A program made the position numbers and the translations under genes. Source: Flavonifractor sp. An82 (GTDB taxonomy: Bacteria; Bacillota; Clostridia; Oscillospirales; Oscillospiraceae). Taken from it: a stretch of DNA of 64,000 nucleotides. Positions 1 to 9,727 of this stretch are shown here, piece after piece. Where the stretch lies: assembly GCF_002159265.1 (NCBI RefSeq), contig NZ_NFHG01000002.1:124001-188000 (forward strand), in the 5' to 3' direction. Numbering within the stretch: the first letter of the stretch is position 1; each line of letters opens with the position of its first letter. Under the pieces are notes generated by a model. That model made no database searches, was not told the DNA's origin, and was given only the letters and a program-made list of their open reading frames with translations.

Positions 1-39
1 GTCGAAGTTTATCAATACAAAGGCCATTATGACGATTGA
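1..39 (+). CDS. 3' end of an unidentified gene cut by the window edge
   Basis: The frame from base 1 encodes twelve residues (VEVYQYKGHYDD) before TGA at 37-39, and a strong terminator follows five bases later. That is the expected layout of a gene end. The tail is too short to assign a family. A charged, aromatic beta-strand-like C-terminus occurs in some serine recombinases of integrative elements, but this is only a guess. It belongs to the AT-rich left-edge segment, which differs in base composition from everything after about 700. Confidence 0.4.
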   Translation, partial: VEVYQYKGHYDD

Positions 40-43
40 GTGA

Positions 44-76
44 GTGAAGCGGAGTTGCCAGCCGCTTCACTTTTTT
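44..76 (+). terminator. Rho-independent terminator
   Basis: GTGAAGCGG (44-52) pairs with CCGCTTCAC (62-70) around a 9-nt loop and is followed by six T (71-76). It ends the gene whose stop codon is at 37-39. Confidence 0.85.
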
Positions 77-140
77 GTTGTCCGGTTCCGCTCCAAATTG
101 AAACTACACTTTCAAAACCAGATCTCCACGCACAAGAATT

Positions 141-239
141 CAACTTGTAAGAAAAACCGACAACTCTGAAACAACTTTTGAGAAGTAGCGGCAACTTCCA
201 ATTATCCAGCAACAACTTTTAGAGTAAAGGCAACAACTT
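141..239. repeat. Helically phased CAACTT direct repeats
   Basis: CAACTT occurs at 141-146, 172-177, 192-197, 213-218 and 234-239, with a variant CAACTC at 161. Steps are 20, 11, 20, 21 and 21 bases, so all copies lie on one face of the helix. The last three share longer flanks (GCAACAACTTT type). This is the pattern of tandem protein-binding sites, such as LytTR-type response-regulator sites (21-bp direct repeats) or recombinase arm sites. They lie 41 bp upstream of the promoter at 280. Which protein binds is unknown. Confidence 0.5.
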
Positions 240-279
240 TGTTGCAGAATGAGGCAAATTTGAGGCCGAAACCGTTTCT

Positions 280-308
280 TTGACATAAAAAAATTTTTAT
301 GTTATAAT
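280..308 (+). promoter_or_regulatory. Strong sigma-A promoter
   Basis: TTGACA (280-285), a 17-bp spacer and TATAAT (303-308) match the consensus exactly. Transcription would start near 315 and run through the structured region at 351-486 into the chimeric ORF at 538. The spacer is almost pure A/T. Confidence 0.85.
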
Positions 309-350
309 ATTTACAGAAAAAGGAAAAAGAGATTTATAATTTATCATTCC

Positions 351-486
351 CTTTGTAGGCTTAAACAAGCAGTAGGATAAAGGCGTTGCGGCCTTCCATC
401 TTGTAGAGCGCTTCCGTTCTATGCTTCCGGGCAGCAACGCCAAGTGCTGGCAACACGCTTCCTACTGTTTGCTTAAATCTACAAAG
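351..486 (+). ncRNA. Highly structured leader RNA, family not recognised
   Basis: A 27-nt arm (351-377) pairs with 460-486: 23 Watson-Crick pairs, 2 G-U pairs and 2 mismatches. Inside it GGCGTTGC pairs with GCAACGCC, and a smaller TAGAgCG/CGtTCTA hairpin lies further in. The whole forms one branched structure of about 136 nt just downstream of a consensus promoter. G-U pairs that keep the helix suggest selection on RNA rather than a DNA palindrome. A three-codon mini-ORF (501-512) and the ORF at 538 follow. It could be a cis-regulatory leader, a stable ncRNA, or the end of a mobile element. Confidence 0.5.
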
Positions 487-537
487 AAAGGAAGCCAAAA
501 GATGGAAAATTAGAACCTGCCGCCATCAGGGGATAGC

Positions 538-1254
538 ATGAACTATGAGGAAAAGATTACTTTACTCAATGGAGATGACTTCTTTTCCTTTTTTGAGTAT
601 ATGCACGCTCAACCTCGATGGGTAAATAGTAACGGCAAACGGTCTATTCAAGTTTTGGGCCTTTGTCACCACGGCGAAAACCATTCAGCTCTGTTTGACC
701 CTATCCGAAACCTGTCCCTCCACAAGCTCCACAGCCTGCTGGGCTATGTGCCTCAGAAGGGGGTGCTCTTCTCGGGCACCATCGAGAGCAACCTGAAATT
801 CGGTGGGGAGGACATTACCGACCAGGCCATGTGCCAGGCGGCGGCCATTGCCCAGGCGGACGACTTCATCGACGCCAAGCCGGAGGGCTACGAATCCCCC
901 ATTGCCCAGGGGGGCACCAACGTGTCGGGCGGCCAGAAGCAGCGGCTTTCCATCGCCCGGGCCATCGCCAAGAGTCCCAAGGTCTATCTCTTTGACGACT
1001 CCTTCTCCGCCCTGGACTACAAGACCGACGCGGCTCTGCGCCGGGCCCTCAGTGAGCAGGTGAAGGACGCCGCCGTCATCATCGTGGCCCAGCGGATCTC
1101 CACCATCCTCCACGCCCAGCAGATCATCGTGCTGGACGAGGGCAAGGTGGCGGGCATCGGCACCCATGAGGAGCTGATGGCCAATTGCCCCACCTATCAG
1201 GAGATTGCCCGTAGTCAGCTGTCAGAAGCGGAATTGGGAGGTGTGGGCGCATGA
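538..1254 (+). pseudogene. Chimeric, 5'-truncated ABC exporter ATPase
   Basis: From about residue 57 the product is the C-terminal part of an exporter nucleotide-binding domain: GYVPQKG Q-loop, signature VSGGQKQR, Walker B VYLFDD, H-loop region with Gln (AQRIS) where His is usual. The membrane domain and Walker A are absent. The first ~55 residues resemble no ABC protein and are encoded by AT-rich DNA, so a foreign 5' piece is joined in frame near 700-715. The stop overlaps the start of the next gene by 4 bp, as in heterodimeric exporters (LmrCD/BmrCD type), so this was the first subunit. Without Walker A and membrane segments it cannot transport. A recombination scar or element insertion is likely; a chimeric assembly join cannot be excluded. 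Confidence 0.75.
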
Positions 1255-3101
1255 GTGAGAAACACACAGCGGTCCGTCCCCGGGGGCCCATGGGCCACAG
1301 AGGCCCGGGTGTGCCCGGCGAGAAGGCCAAGGATTTTAAAGGTACGGTGAAGAAACTGCTCTCCCATATGGGGCGCTTCAAGCTCCAGCTGGCCCTGGTG
1401 GGCATCTTCGCCGTATGCTCTACCATTTTCAACATTGTAGGCCCCAAGGTGCTCTCCCAGGCCACCACAGAGATCTTTACCGGCCTGGTGGGCAAGGTCC
1501 AGGGGACCGGCGGCATTGATTTCGGCAAGATCAGTCAGATTTTGCTGATCCTGATCATTCTCTACCTGATCAGCGCCTGCTTCGGTCTGATCCAGGGCTG
1601 GATCATGAGCGGAGTGACCCAGAAGACCTGCTACGGTCTGCGGCGGGACATCTCGGAAAAAATCCATCGCATGCCCATGAAGTACTTTGAGTCCCGCACC
1701 GTGGGCGAGGTCCTCTCCCGCATCACCAACGACGTGGACACCCTGGGCCAGAGCTTGAACCAGTCGGTGACTACCCTCATTACCTCAGTGACCACCCTCA
1801 TCGGCGTGCTGGTGATGATGCTTACCATCTCCCCGCTGATGACCCTCATCGCCCTGGTAATCCTGCCGGTGTCGGCAGCCCTGGTGATGCTGGTGGTCAA
1901 GCACAGTCAGAAGTACTTTGTGGCCCAGCAGAAGTATCTGGGCAAGATCAACGGCCAGGTGGAGGAGACCTACTCCGGCCACAGCGTGGTGCGGGCCTTC
2001 AACCGGGAGGAAGAAGTGGTCAGGGAGTTTGACCAGACCAACGCCGTCCTCTTTAAGTCGGCCTGGCTCAGCCAGTTCCTGTCCGGCATGATGCAGCCCA
2101 TCATGACCTTTGTGGGCAATCTGGGCTATGTGGCCGTGGCGGTGGTGGGTTCCATGCTGGCAGTGACCGGAGCCATCAGCGTAGGTGACATCCAGGCTTT
2201 CATTCAGTACCTGCGGCAGTTTACCCAGCCGGTGACCCAGATTGCCCAGGTATCCAATATGCTTCAGTCCATGGCCGCCGCCGCCGAGCGCGTCTTTGAA
2301 TTCTTGGCCGAGGAGGAGGAGAGCCGGACTGATACCTGCCCTGTACCCGCCGACCAGCTCACCGGCGCGGTGGAGTTTGACCACGTGAAGTTCGGCTACG
2401 TGCCGGAAAAGACCATCATTCACGACTTCTCCGCCCAGGTGAAGCCGGGCCAGATGGTGGCCATCGTGGGCCCCACCGGCGCGGGCAAGACCACCATGGT
2501 CAAGCTGCTCATGCGGTTCTACGACGTGGACGGCGGCGCCATCCGGGTGGACGGCCACGACGTGCGGGAGTTCAACCGTACCAAGCTGCGGGAGGCCTTC
2601 GGCATGGTGCTCCAGGACACCTGGCTGTTCAAGGGCACCATCATGGAGAACATCCGCTACGGACGGCTGGACGCCACCGACGAGGAGGTCATCGCCGCCG
2701 CCAAGGCAGCCCACGTCCACCACTTCATCCAGACCCTGCCCGGGGGCTACCAGATGGAGCTTAACGAAGACGCCTCCAACGTGTCCCAGGGCCAGAAGCA
2801 GATGCTTACCATCGCCCGGGCCATTCTGGCGGACAACCGGATCCTGATCCTGGATGAGGCCACCTCCTCGGTGGATACCCGTACCGAGCATCTGATCCAG
2901 GCCGCCATGAACAACCTGATGAAGGGGCGTACCTCCTTTGTCATCGCTCACCGGCTGTCCACCATCAAGGAGGCCGATCTCATCCTGGTGATGAAGGACG
3001 GCGACATTGTGGAGCAGGGTACCCATCAGGAGCTGCTGGACAAGGGCGGCTTCTACGCCGGACTGTACAACGCTCAGTTTGAGGAGAGCGAGGCCAGCTG
3101 A
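1251..3101 (+). CDS. ABC exporter half-transporter (membrane + ATPase domains)
   Basis: A 616-residue type IV ABC exporter of the multidrug/lipid class (LmrD/BmrD-like). A Pro/Gly-rich N-terminus is followed by a six-helix domain (about residues 35-330) and a nucleotide-binding domain with Walker A GPTGAGKTT, a Q-loop, signature VSQGQKQ, Walker B ILILDEATSSVD and the H-loop AHR. The catalytic Glu is present, so this is the consensus-site half of a heterodimer. Its partner immediately upstream is truncated, so the pair is probably inactive unless this half can homodimerise. A bidirectional terminator follows. Confidence 0.9.
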   Translation: MSEKHTAVRPRGPMGHRGPGVPGEKAKDFKGTVKKLLSHMGRFKLQLALVGIFAVCSTIFNIVGPKVLSQATTEIFTGLVGKVQGTGGIDFGKISQILLILIILYLISACFGLIQGWIMSGVTQKTCYGLRRDISEKIHRMPMKYFESRTVGEVLSRITNDVDTLGQSLNQSVTTLITSVTTLIGVLVMMLTISPLMTLIALVILPVSAALVMLVVKHSQKYFVAQQKYLGKINGQVEETYSGHSVVRAFNREEEVVREFDQTNAVLFKSAWLSQFLSGMMQPIMTFVGNLGYVAVAVVGSMLAVTGAISVGDIQAFIQYLRQFTQPVTQIAQVSNMLQSMAAAAERVFEFLAEEEESRTDTCPVPADQLTGAVEFDHVKFGYVPEKTIIHDFSAQVKPGQMVAIVGPTGAGKTTMVKLLMRFYDVDGGAIRVDGHDVREFNRTKLREAFGMVLQDTWLFKGTIMENIRYGRLDATDEEVIAAAKAAHVHHFIQTLPGGYQMELNEDASNVSQGQKQMLTIARAILADNRILILDEATSSVDTRTEHLIQAAMNNLMKGRTSFVIAHRLSTIKEADLILVMKDGDIVEQGTHQELLDKGGFYAGLYNAQFEESEAS

Positions 3102-3118
3102 ACCCACAGACAACAAAA

Positions 3119-3151
3119 ATGCCCAACTCCATAGGAGTTGGGCGTTTTTTA
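3119..3151. terminator. Bidirectional terminator between ABC gene and atpC
   Basis: GCCCAACTCC (3121-3130), loop ATA, GGAGTTGGGC (3134-3143), with a T-run on the plus side and an A-run on the other, so it ends both the ABC transcript and the converging atp operon. Confidence 0.9.
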
Positions 3152-3154
3152 TGT

Positions 3155-3559
3155 TCAGCGCCGGGTTTTGAGCCGGGCCATGGCCCGGGCCAGAGCGGCC
3201 TTGGAGTGATAGTATTCGTGGATGCTCTGCTTCTGGCGCAGGCGCTCCTCGGCCCGCTGTCGGGCGGCCTCGGCCCGCTTCCGGTCGATCTCCTCGGGGT
3301 GCTCGGCAAAGCCCACCAGCAGGATCACATAGTCCGGCTTGATTTCGGCAAAGCCGGCGCCCACTGCGGCGGGCTCCCATTTGCCGTCCGCTTTGTAGCG
3401 CAGTTCGCCGGGCTCAATGGCGGTGACCACCGGCTCATGGCCGGGGTAAATGCCCATCTGGCCGTCCACCGCAGGAAGCACCAGGGCCTCGGCGGGGCCG
3501 ATGTAGAACTGGCGCTCCGGGGTGATGATCTCCAGATGGAAGGTGCTGGTCTCGGCCAT
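3155..3559 (-). CDS. atpC: F1Fo ATP synthase epsilon subunit
   Basis: 134 residues: an N-terminal beta-sandwich (about 1-85, including LEIITPERQFY and GQMGIYPGHEP) and a C-terminal helical hairpin rich in Arg, Lys and Ala. This is the usual size for a bacterial epsilon subunit, which sits on the central stalk and can inhibit ATP hydrolysis. Its ATG directly abuts the atpD stop, so it is translationally coupled as the last gene of the operon. Confidence 0.95.
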   Translation of the reverse strand: MAETSTFHLEIITPERQFYIGPAEALVLPAVDGQMGIYPGHEPVVTAIEPGELRYKADGKWEPAAVGAGFAEIKPDYVILLVGFAEHPEEIDRKRAEAARQRAEERLRQKQSIHEYYHSKAALARAMARLKTRR

Positions 3560-5159
<1,600 letters not shown>

Positions 5160-6041
5160 TTAGAACGCGGCCTGGGCGCCGCCCACCACCTCGGTGATCT
5201 CCTGGGTGATGGCGGCCTGCCGGGCACGGTTGTAGGACAGGTTCAGGCTTTGCAGCATGGCCCGGGCGTTGTCGCTGGAGGACTTCATGGCGGTCATGCG
5301 GGAATTCTGCTCGGAGCAGTAGGACTCCACCAGTGCGCCGAAGATGTCCCCCTTCACATAGCCGGGGACCAGACGATCCATGACCGCCTTCACCGAGGGC
5401 ACATAGGCCACGTCCCGGTTGTAGCTGTCCCGGTTTTTCTCATACTCGGGGAACACGTCCGGGTCCAGGGGGAGCAGCTTGTGGATGGTGGGCTCCATCT
5501 GGAAGGTATTGACCATCCTGGTGAAGATGATGTATACCTCGTCCAGCTGCTCCTCCAGGTAGAGGTCCAGCATCAGCTCGGCCATGTCCCGGGCCCGGGC
5601 CATGTTGGGGTCCTGGGCGGTGTAGAGAAATTCTACGTCGATGGGTATCCCGTGCTCCTGGAAGTAGGAGCGGCCCACCTGACCCACCACAAAGAGGCTG
5701 GTGTGGGCGCTCTGGCTCATCTTCTGCTCGGCCAGCTTCAGAATGTTGTGGTTATAGGCGCCGGCCAGACCCTTGTCGCCGGTGATGACGATATAGCCGA
5801 TCTTCCGGTCCGCCGGCTGTACGCCGGGACGCTTGTCAAAGAAGACGTGGCTGATCTCCGGGGAGTGGTGGAGGATATCGGAGATGGTGACCTCGATTTT
5901 CCGGAAGTAGGGCTCCACATCGGTGAGCTGCTTGCGGGCCTTCCGCAGGTTGGAGGAGGAGATGAGATACATGGCGTTGGTGATCTTCAGGGTCTGCTCC
6001 ACGCTCTTGATGTGGGTCCGGATCTCCTTTATGCTTGCCAT
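5160..6041 (-). CDS. atpG: F1Fo ATP synthase gamma subunit
   Basis: 293 residues, the rotating central shaft of F1. The N-terminus ([20 protein letters not shown]) and the C-terminal helix ([14 protein letters not shown], then [13 protein letters not shown]) are the two conserved coiled-coil strands of the family. A Rossmann-like middle part ([14 protein letters not shown]) is also present. The start overlaps the end of atpA by 13 bp. Confidence 0.95.
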   Translation of the reverse strand: MASIKEIRTHIKSVEQTLKITNAMYLISSSNLRKARKQLTDVEPYFRKIEVTISDILHHSPEISHVFFDKRPGVQPADRKIGYIVITGDKGLAGAYNHNILKLAEQKMSQSAHTSLFVVGQVGRSYFQEHGIPIDVEFLYTAQDPNMARARDMAELMLDLYLEEQLDEVYIIFTRMVNTFQMEPTIHKLLPLDPDVFPEYEKNRDSYNRDVAYVPSVKAVMDRLVPGYVKGDIFGALVESYCSEQNSRMTAMKSSSDNARAMLQSLNLSYNRARQAAITQEITEVVGGAQAAF

Positions 6042-7549
6042 GTGGCACTCACCCGCTTCTTGGCGTCCTCCAGTATCGAGCGAATGGTCTCGATGGCGGG
6101 ACCGCTCAGGTTTCCGGTGGATTCGATCTTATCTACCACATCGGCGTGCTCGTTCTCCATCTCCTGGGCAAAGTCCAGCACGAAGGAGCGTACCTTGTCC
6201 AGGGGCACGTCGTCCACCAGACCGTTGGTGGCCACATACAGGATCATGGCCTGGCGGCTCACCGGCATGGGATGGTACAGGGGCTGCTTGAGCAGCTCCA
6301 GCAGACGGCGGCCGTGGTCCAGAGCCTGCTGGGTGGCGGGGTCCAGGTCGGAGGCAAACTGGGTGAACACCTCCAGCTCCCGGAACCGGGCCAGGTCGAT
6401 GCGCAGGGTACCGGCGGTCTTCTTGATGGCCCGGGTCTGGGCGGAGCCGCCCACACGGGATACCGACAGGCCCACGTTGACGGCGGGGCGCTGGCCGGAG
6501 AAGAACAGGTCGTTTTCCAGATAGATCTGGCCGTCGGTGATGGAAATGACGTTGGTGGGGATGTAGGCTGACACGTCGCCGGCCTGGGTCTCGATGATGG
6601 GCAGGGCGGTCATGGAGCCGCCGCCGTATTCCTTGGTCAGGCGGCAGGCACGCTCCAGCAGACGGGAGTGCAGGTAGAACACGTCGCCGGGGTAGGCCTC
6701 ACGGCCGGGGGACCGCTTGAGCAGCAGGGACAGGGTACGGTAGGCCACCGCGTGCTTGGACAGATCGTCGTAGACGATGAGCACGTCCTTGCCCTTGCTC
6801 ATAAAATATTCGCCCATGGCGGCGCCGGAGTAGGGGGCGATATACTGCAGGGGGGCGGACTCGCTGGCGGTGGAGGACACGATGATGGAATAATCCATGG
6901 CGCCGTGCTTTTTCAGTGTGTCCTGGATGCGGGCCACGGTGGAGGCCTTCTGGCCAATGGCCACATAGATGCAGATCACATCCTGGCCCTTCTGGTTCAG
7001 AATGGCGTCCACAGCGATGGCAGTCTTGCCGGTCTGCCGGTCGCCGATGATGAGCTCACGCTGGCCCCGGCCGATGGGTACCATGGCGTCGATGGCCAGA
7101 ATGCCGGTCTGGAGGGGCACATTGACGGGCTCCCGGCTGACTACGCCGCTGGCCTCATGCTCGATGGGGCGGGTCTCGGTGGCGTTGATGGGGCCCAGAC
7201 CGTCGATGGGCTGGCCCAGCACATCCACCACCCGGCCCACCAGACCATCGCCCACAGGCACGTCGGCGGGGCGGCCGGTGCGGCGCACCACGGTGCCCTC
7301 CCGGACGCCGGCATCGCTGCCCAGCAGCACCACGCCCACGCTGTCACGGGCCAGATTCATGACCATGCCCTTCACGCCGGTGTCCAGCTCTACCAGCTCA
7401 CCGTACACCGCCTTGTCCAGACCGTAGACGGTGGCGATGCCGTCGCCCACCTCCAGTACGGTGCCGGTCTCATCCCGGCGGACCCGGGTATCATATCCTT
7501 CAATCTCCTCCCGCAGGATGGAGACGATTTCTTCCGGTTTGGTTTTCAT
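6029..7549 (-). CDS. atpA: F1Fo ATP synthase alpha subunit
   Basis: 506 residues, the usual length. The non-catalytic P-loop GDRQTGKT is at residues 169-176. The signature ending in [10 protein letters not shown] and the N-terminal delta-binding segment are present. It forms the alpha3beta3 hexamer with AtpD. It overlaps atpH by 4 bp (ATGA type) and atpG by 13 bp, showing translational coupling. Confidence 0.97.
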   Translation of the reverse strand: MKTKPEEIVSILREEIEGYDTRVRRDETGTVLEVGDGIATVYGLDKAVYGELVELDTGVKGMVMNLARDSVGVVLLGSDAGVREGTVVRRTGRPADVPVGDGLVGRVVDVLGQPIDGLGPINATETRPIEHEASGVVSREPVNVPLQTGILAIDAMVPIGRGQRELIIGDRQTGKTAIAVDAILNQKGQDVICIYVAIGQKASTVARIQDTLKKHGAMDYSIIVSSTASESAPLQYIAPYSGAAMGEYFMSKGKDVLIVYDDLSKHAVAYRTLSLLLKRSPGREAYPGDVFYLHSRLLERACRLTKEYGGGSMTALPIIETQAGDVSAYIPTNVISITDGQIYLENDLFFSGQRPAVNVGLSVSRVGGSAQTRAIKKTAGTLRIDLARFRELEVFTQFASDLDPATQQALDHGRRLLELLKQPLYHPMPVSRQAMILYVATNGLVDDVPLDKVRSFVLDFAQEMENEHADVVDKIESTGNLSGPAIETIRSILEDAKKRVSATWQA

Positions 7550-8070
7550 GCCATTCGCCTCTCTTCCAGTTGCCGGGTCAGGCCGACCAGCGCCCCGCGG
7601 ACGCTCTTGTCATAAGTCACGCCCTCGATCTCCAGGGTGAAGCCGCCCAGCAGGGACGGATCGGTGCGTATGTCAAATACGATATCCTGCTTGTAGTGGA
7701 GCCGGCACAGGGCCTTTTTCAGCTTTTCCAGCTCCGCCTGGCCGGGAACCCGGACGCAGGTCAGGCGGCAGCGGGCCGCCCCCCGCTGGGCCAGGGCCTT
7801 GTCGTGAAAGGCCTCCAGGATATCAGGCAGCAGGGCTATGCGGCCCTTTTGGGCCAGCAGGCAGTAAAAGCGCAGCAGCAGACCGTGGCCGTCCAACTGG
7901 GGCAGCCGGGCCAGCACCCGCTCCTTCTCCCAAGCCTGGATGGCGGGAGAGCGGAGGGACTCCCAGAGAGGGGCGTCCTCCATCAGAACCTGGGCGGTGG
8001 AGTCCAGGGCATCCTCATTGGGAGAGATCTGGTAGAGGGCCTCTGCGTAGCGGCGGGCCAGCTCGTTCAT
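7546..8070 (-). CDS. atpH: F1Fo ATP synthase delta subunit
   Basis: 174 residues, matching the OSCP/delta family: an N-terminal helical bundle beginning [12 protein letters not shown] and a C-terminal part ending in [14 protein letters not shown], the family signature that contacts subunit b. It holds F1 to the peripheral stalk. It overlaps atpF by 4 bp. Confidence 0.93.
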   Translation of the reverse strand: MNELARRYAEALYQISPNEDALDSTAQVLMEDAPLWESLRSPAIQAWEKERVLARLPQLDGHGLLLRFYCLLAQKGRIALLPDILEAFHDKALAQRGAARCRLTCVRVPGQAELEKLKKALCRLHYKQDIVFDIRTDPSLLGGFTLEIEGVTYDKSVRGALVGLTRQLEERRMA

Positions 8071-8555
8071 GCCTGCTCACCCACTTCCGACAGAAAGGTG
8101 TCCACCAGAGCCTTGTCGGCCGCACCGTCCATGGACCGCTGGGCCACCTTGGCGGCGGCCAGCAGAGCCAGGGAGGCTACCTCGTTGCGGGCGCCCCGCA
8201 GCATGGTGTCCCGCTCGGTGCGGATCTGAGCCTCCGCCTGGCTGCGCAGCCGCTTGGCGTCGGTCTCGGCCTCGGCCATCTTGCCCTCGTAGACCCGCTG
8301 GGCCCGGTTCTGGGCGTCGGCCACGATCTTGGCGGCCTCGTGCCGGGCGTCGGTCAGCTTGCTCTCATACTGGGTTTTCAGCTCCTGAGCCTGACGGTTG
8401 TTGTCCTCAGCAGAGGCAATTTCGCTCTTGACCAGGGCGGCCCGCTGCTCCAGCACGGCGTTGACCCGGGCAAAGAGGAACTTCTTCATCAGCAGGAAGA
8501 GGATCAGCAGGTTGACGATGGTAAAGAGAATGGTGGAAAGATGGAACTCCAGCAT
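8067..8555 (-). CDS. atpF: F1Fo ATP synthase subunit b
   Basis: 162 residues: one N-terminal membrane helix (about 8-27) and a long Ala/Glu/Arg-rich coiled coil, the peripheral stalk that links Fo and F1. The start MLEFHLST is chosen because AAAGGGGG lies at proper spacing. The same frame continues upstream across atpE, but that part is an out-of-frame shadow of atpE. Confidence 0.95.
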   Translation of the reverse strand: MLEFHLSTILFTIVNLLILFLLMKKFLFARVNAVLEQRAALVKSEIASAEDNNRQAQELKTQYESKLTDARHEAAKIVADAQNRAQRVYEGKMAEAETDAKRLRSQAEAQIRTERDTMLRGARNEVASLALLAAAKVAQRSMDGAADKALVDTFLSEVGEQA

Positions 8556-8569
8556 TGGGGACGCCCCCT

Positions 8570-8788
8570 TTAACCGACGAAGATGATGAGCAGAGCGGTG
8601 ATGAAGCCGAAGATAGCGGTACCTTCTGCCAGGGCGCAGCCCAGCAGCAGGGCGCTGTTGATCTTGCCGGAAGCCTCGGGCTGACGGGCAATGGCCTCGC
8701 TGGCCTTGCCGGTGGCAAAACCGATGCCGATACCGGCGCCGATGCCGGTGAAGACTGCGACAGCAGCAGCAATGATAGCCATAGACAT
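8570..8788 (-). CDS. atpE: F1Fo ATP synthase subunit c
   Basis: 72 residues forming two membrane helices joined by the polar loop ARQPEASGKI; the rotor-ring subunit. The ion-binding Glu is in the second helix (ALAEGTAIF). The N-terminal helix is GxGxG-rich without the Gln seen in sodium-type rings, and Gly rather than Ser/Thr follows the Glu. The sodium-ligand set therefore looks incomplete and proton coupling is more likely, although this is an inference from motifs only. Confidence 0.95.
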   Translation of the reverse strand: MSMAIIAAAVAVFTGIGAGIGIGFATGKASEAIARQPEASGKINSALLLGCALAEGTAIFGFITALLIIFVG

Positions 8789-8823
8789 GATAATTTCCTC
8801 CAGTCAATCAAATGTTTGTTGGA

Positions 8824-9528
8824 TCACTCTTCCTCTTTGATGCCCTCGCCGGTGAACAAAGTGGTGAGGAATACAAAGACGACCATTTGGATCAACCCGT
8901 CAAACAGGTCGAAGTAGATGCTGAACACCGCCGGCAGGATCACCGGAGCCACGAACTTGAGCATCTCCATGATGATGAAGGCGCCCAACACGTTGCCGAA
9001 CAGACGCATACACAGGGCCAGGGGCCGGATGACCACCTCCATCAGATTGATGGGCAGCAGCAGCGGCATGGGCGCGGCAAATTTTTTCAGTCCGCCCAGC
9101 AGCCCGTTGTACCGGAACTGCGCCCCGTAGATGAGCAGCATGCTCATCAGGGCCAGCGCCGTGGTCACGCTGATGTCCTTGGTGGGGGGCGTCAGACCAA
9201 AGATGCCGATGATATTGGCAAATCCGATGTACAGCGCCACCGTGCCCAGCCAGGGAGCGAAGGGCCGCCAATGCTCGCCGATGTTGGTCTTGACGAAGCC
9301 GTTCAGGAACTGCACGGCGCTCTCCAGGGCGATCTGCATCTTGCCCGGATTGCGGACGCTCAGGTTCCGGGTCAGCAGCAGGGCCGCCGCCAGCAGCACT
9401 GCCATGACGATCCACGTCACCACTACGGAGTCCGCCACCGGGATCCCCCCAAACAGTGGGATGGTGAACGCCACGCGGTTCCCCAGCTCCTCCACCAGGG
9501 TTTCCTTGAATGCCTCCAAATGCATCAC
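8824..9528 (-). CDS. atpB: F1Fo ATP synthase subunit a
   Basis: 234 residues with about five membrane helices. The essential Arg of the proton channel is in PLALCMRLFGN and the last helix region is MVVFVFLTTLF. First gene of the operon. The start is either GTG at 9528 or the adjacent ATG at 9525; the sequence does not decide between them because the only SD-like bases (GAGG) are very close. Confidence 0.94.
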   Translation of the reverse strand: MMHLEAFKETLVEELGNRVAFTIPLFGGIPVADSVVVTWIVMAVLLAAALLLTRNLSVRNPGKMQIALESAVQFLNGFVKTNIGEHWRPFAPWLGTVALYIGFANIIGIFGLTPPTKDISVTTALALMSMLLIYGAQFRYNGLLGGLKKFAAPMPLLLPINLMEVVIRPLALCMRLFGNVLGAFIIMEMLKFVAPVILPAVFSIYFDLFDGLIQMVVFVFLTTLFTGEGIKEEE

Positions 9529-9583
9529 CTCGTTTTCGCAGGGATCATCTTACTACCGGAGCGGAGTTTTCGTAATCCTTTTG

Positions 9584-9612
9584 AAAGTAAAAAAAGTATT
9601 GAAAATTGACAA
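9584..9612 (-). promoter_or_regulatory. Possible atp operon promoter
   Basis: On the minus strand TTGTCA, 17 bases and TACTTT lie about 55 bp before atpB. The -10 is a poor match (3 of 6). It is offered because no better candidate is visible in this divergent gap. Confidence 0.35.
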
Positions 9613-9666
9613 AACATTGTATTATATATAGTTACTAAGAGGAAAGCGTGCTGATATTCTGAGACC

Positions 9667-9704
9667 AGGACCTGTTTGACAGGTCCTTTGGTTTTTTCTA
9701 TACT
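9667..9704 (+). promoter_or_regulatory. Promoter with its -35 box inside a palindrome/terminator
   Basis: AGGACCTG (9667-9674) pairs with CAGGTCCT (9680-9687), flanked by ACC/GGT and followed by six T (9692-9697): a good terminator for any transcript entering from the left. The same DNA holds TTGACA (9676-9681, mainly in the loop), a 17-bp spacer and TATACT (9699-9704), a near-consensus promoter for the kinase at 9728. The SD AAAGGAGG is at 9711-9718. The palindrome may be an operator, or a terminator insulating the gene from upstream transcription. Confidence 0.7.
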
Positions 9705-9727
9705 GATAGCAAAGGAGGCGGATCCTC

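Noticed and set aside
27-215. Minus-strand 62-codon ORF at the left edge
   Set aside because: No SD, crosses a plus-strand terminator and the phased repeats; no family similarity.
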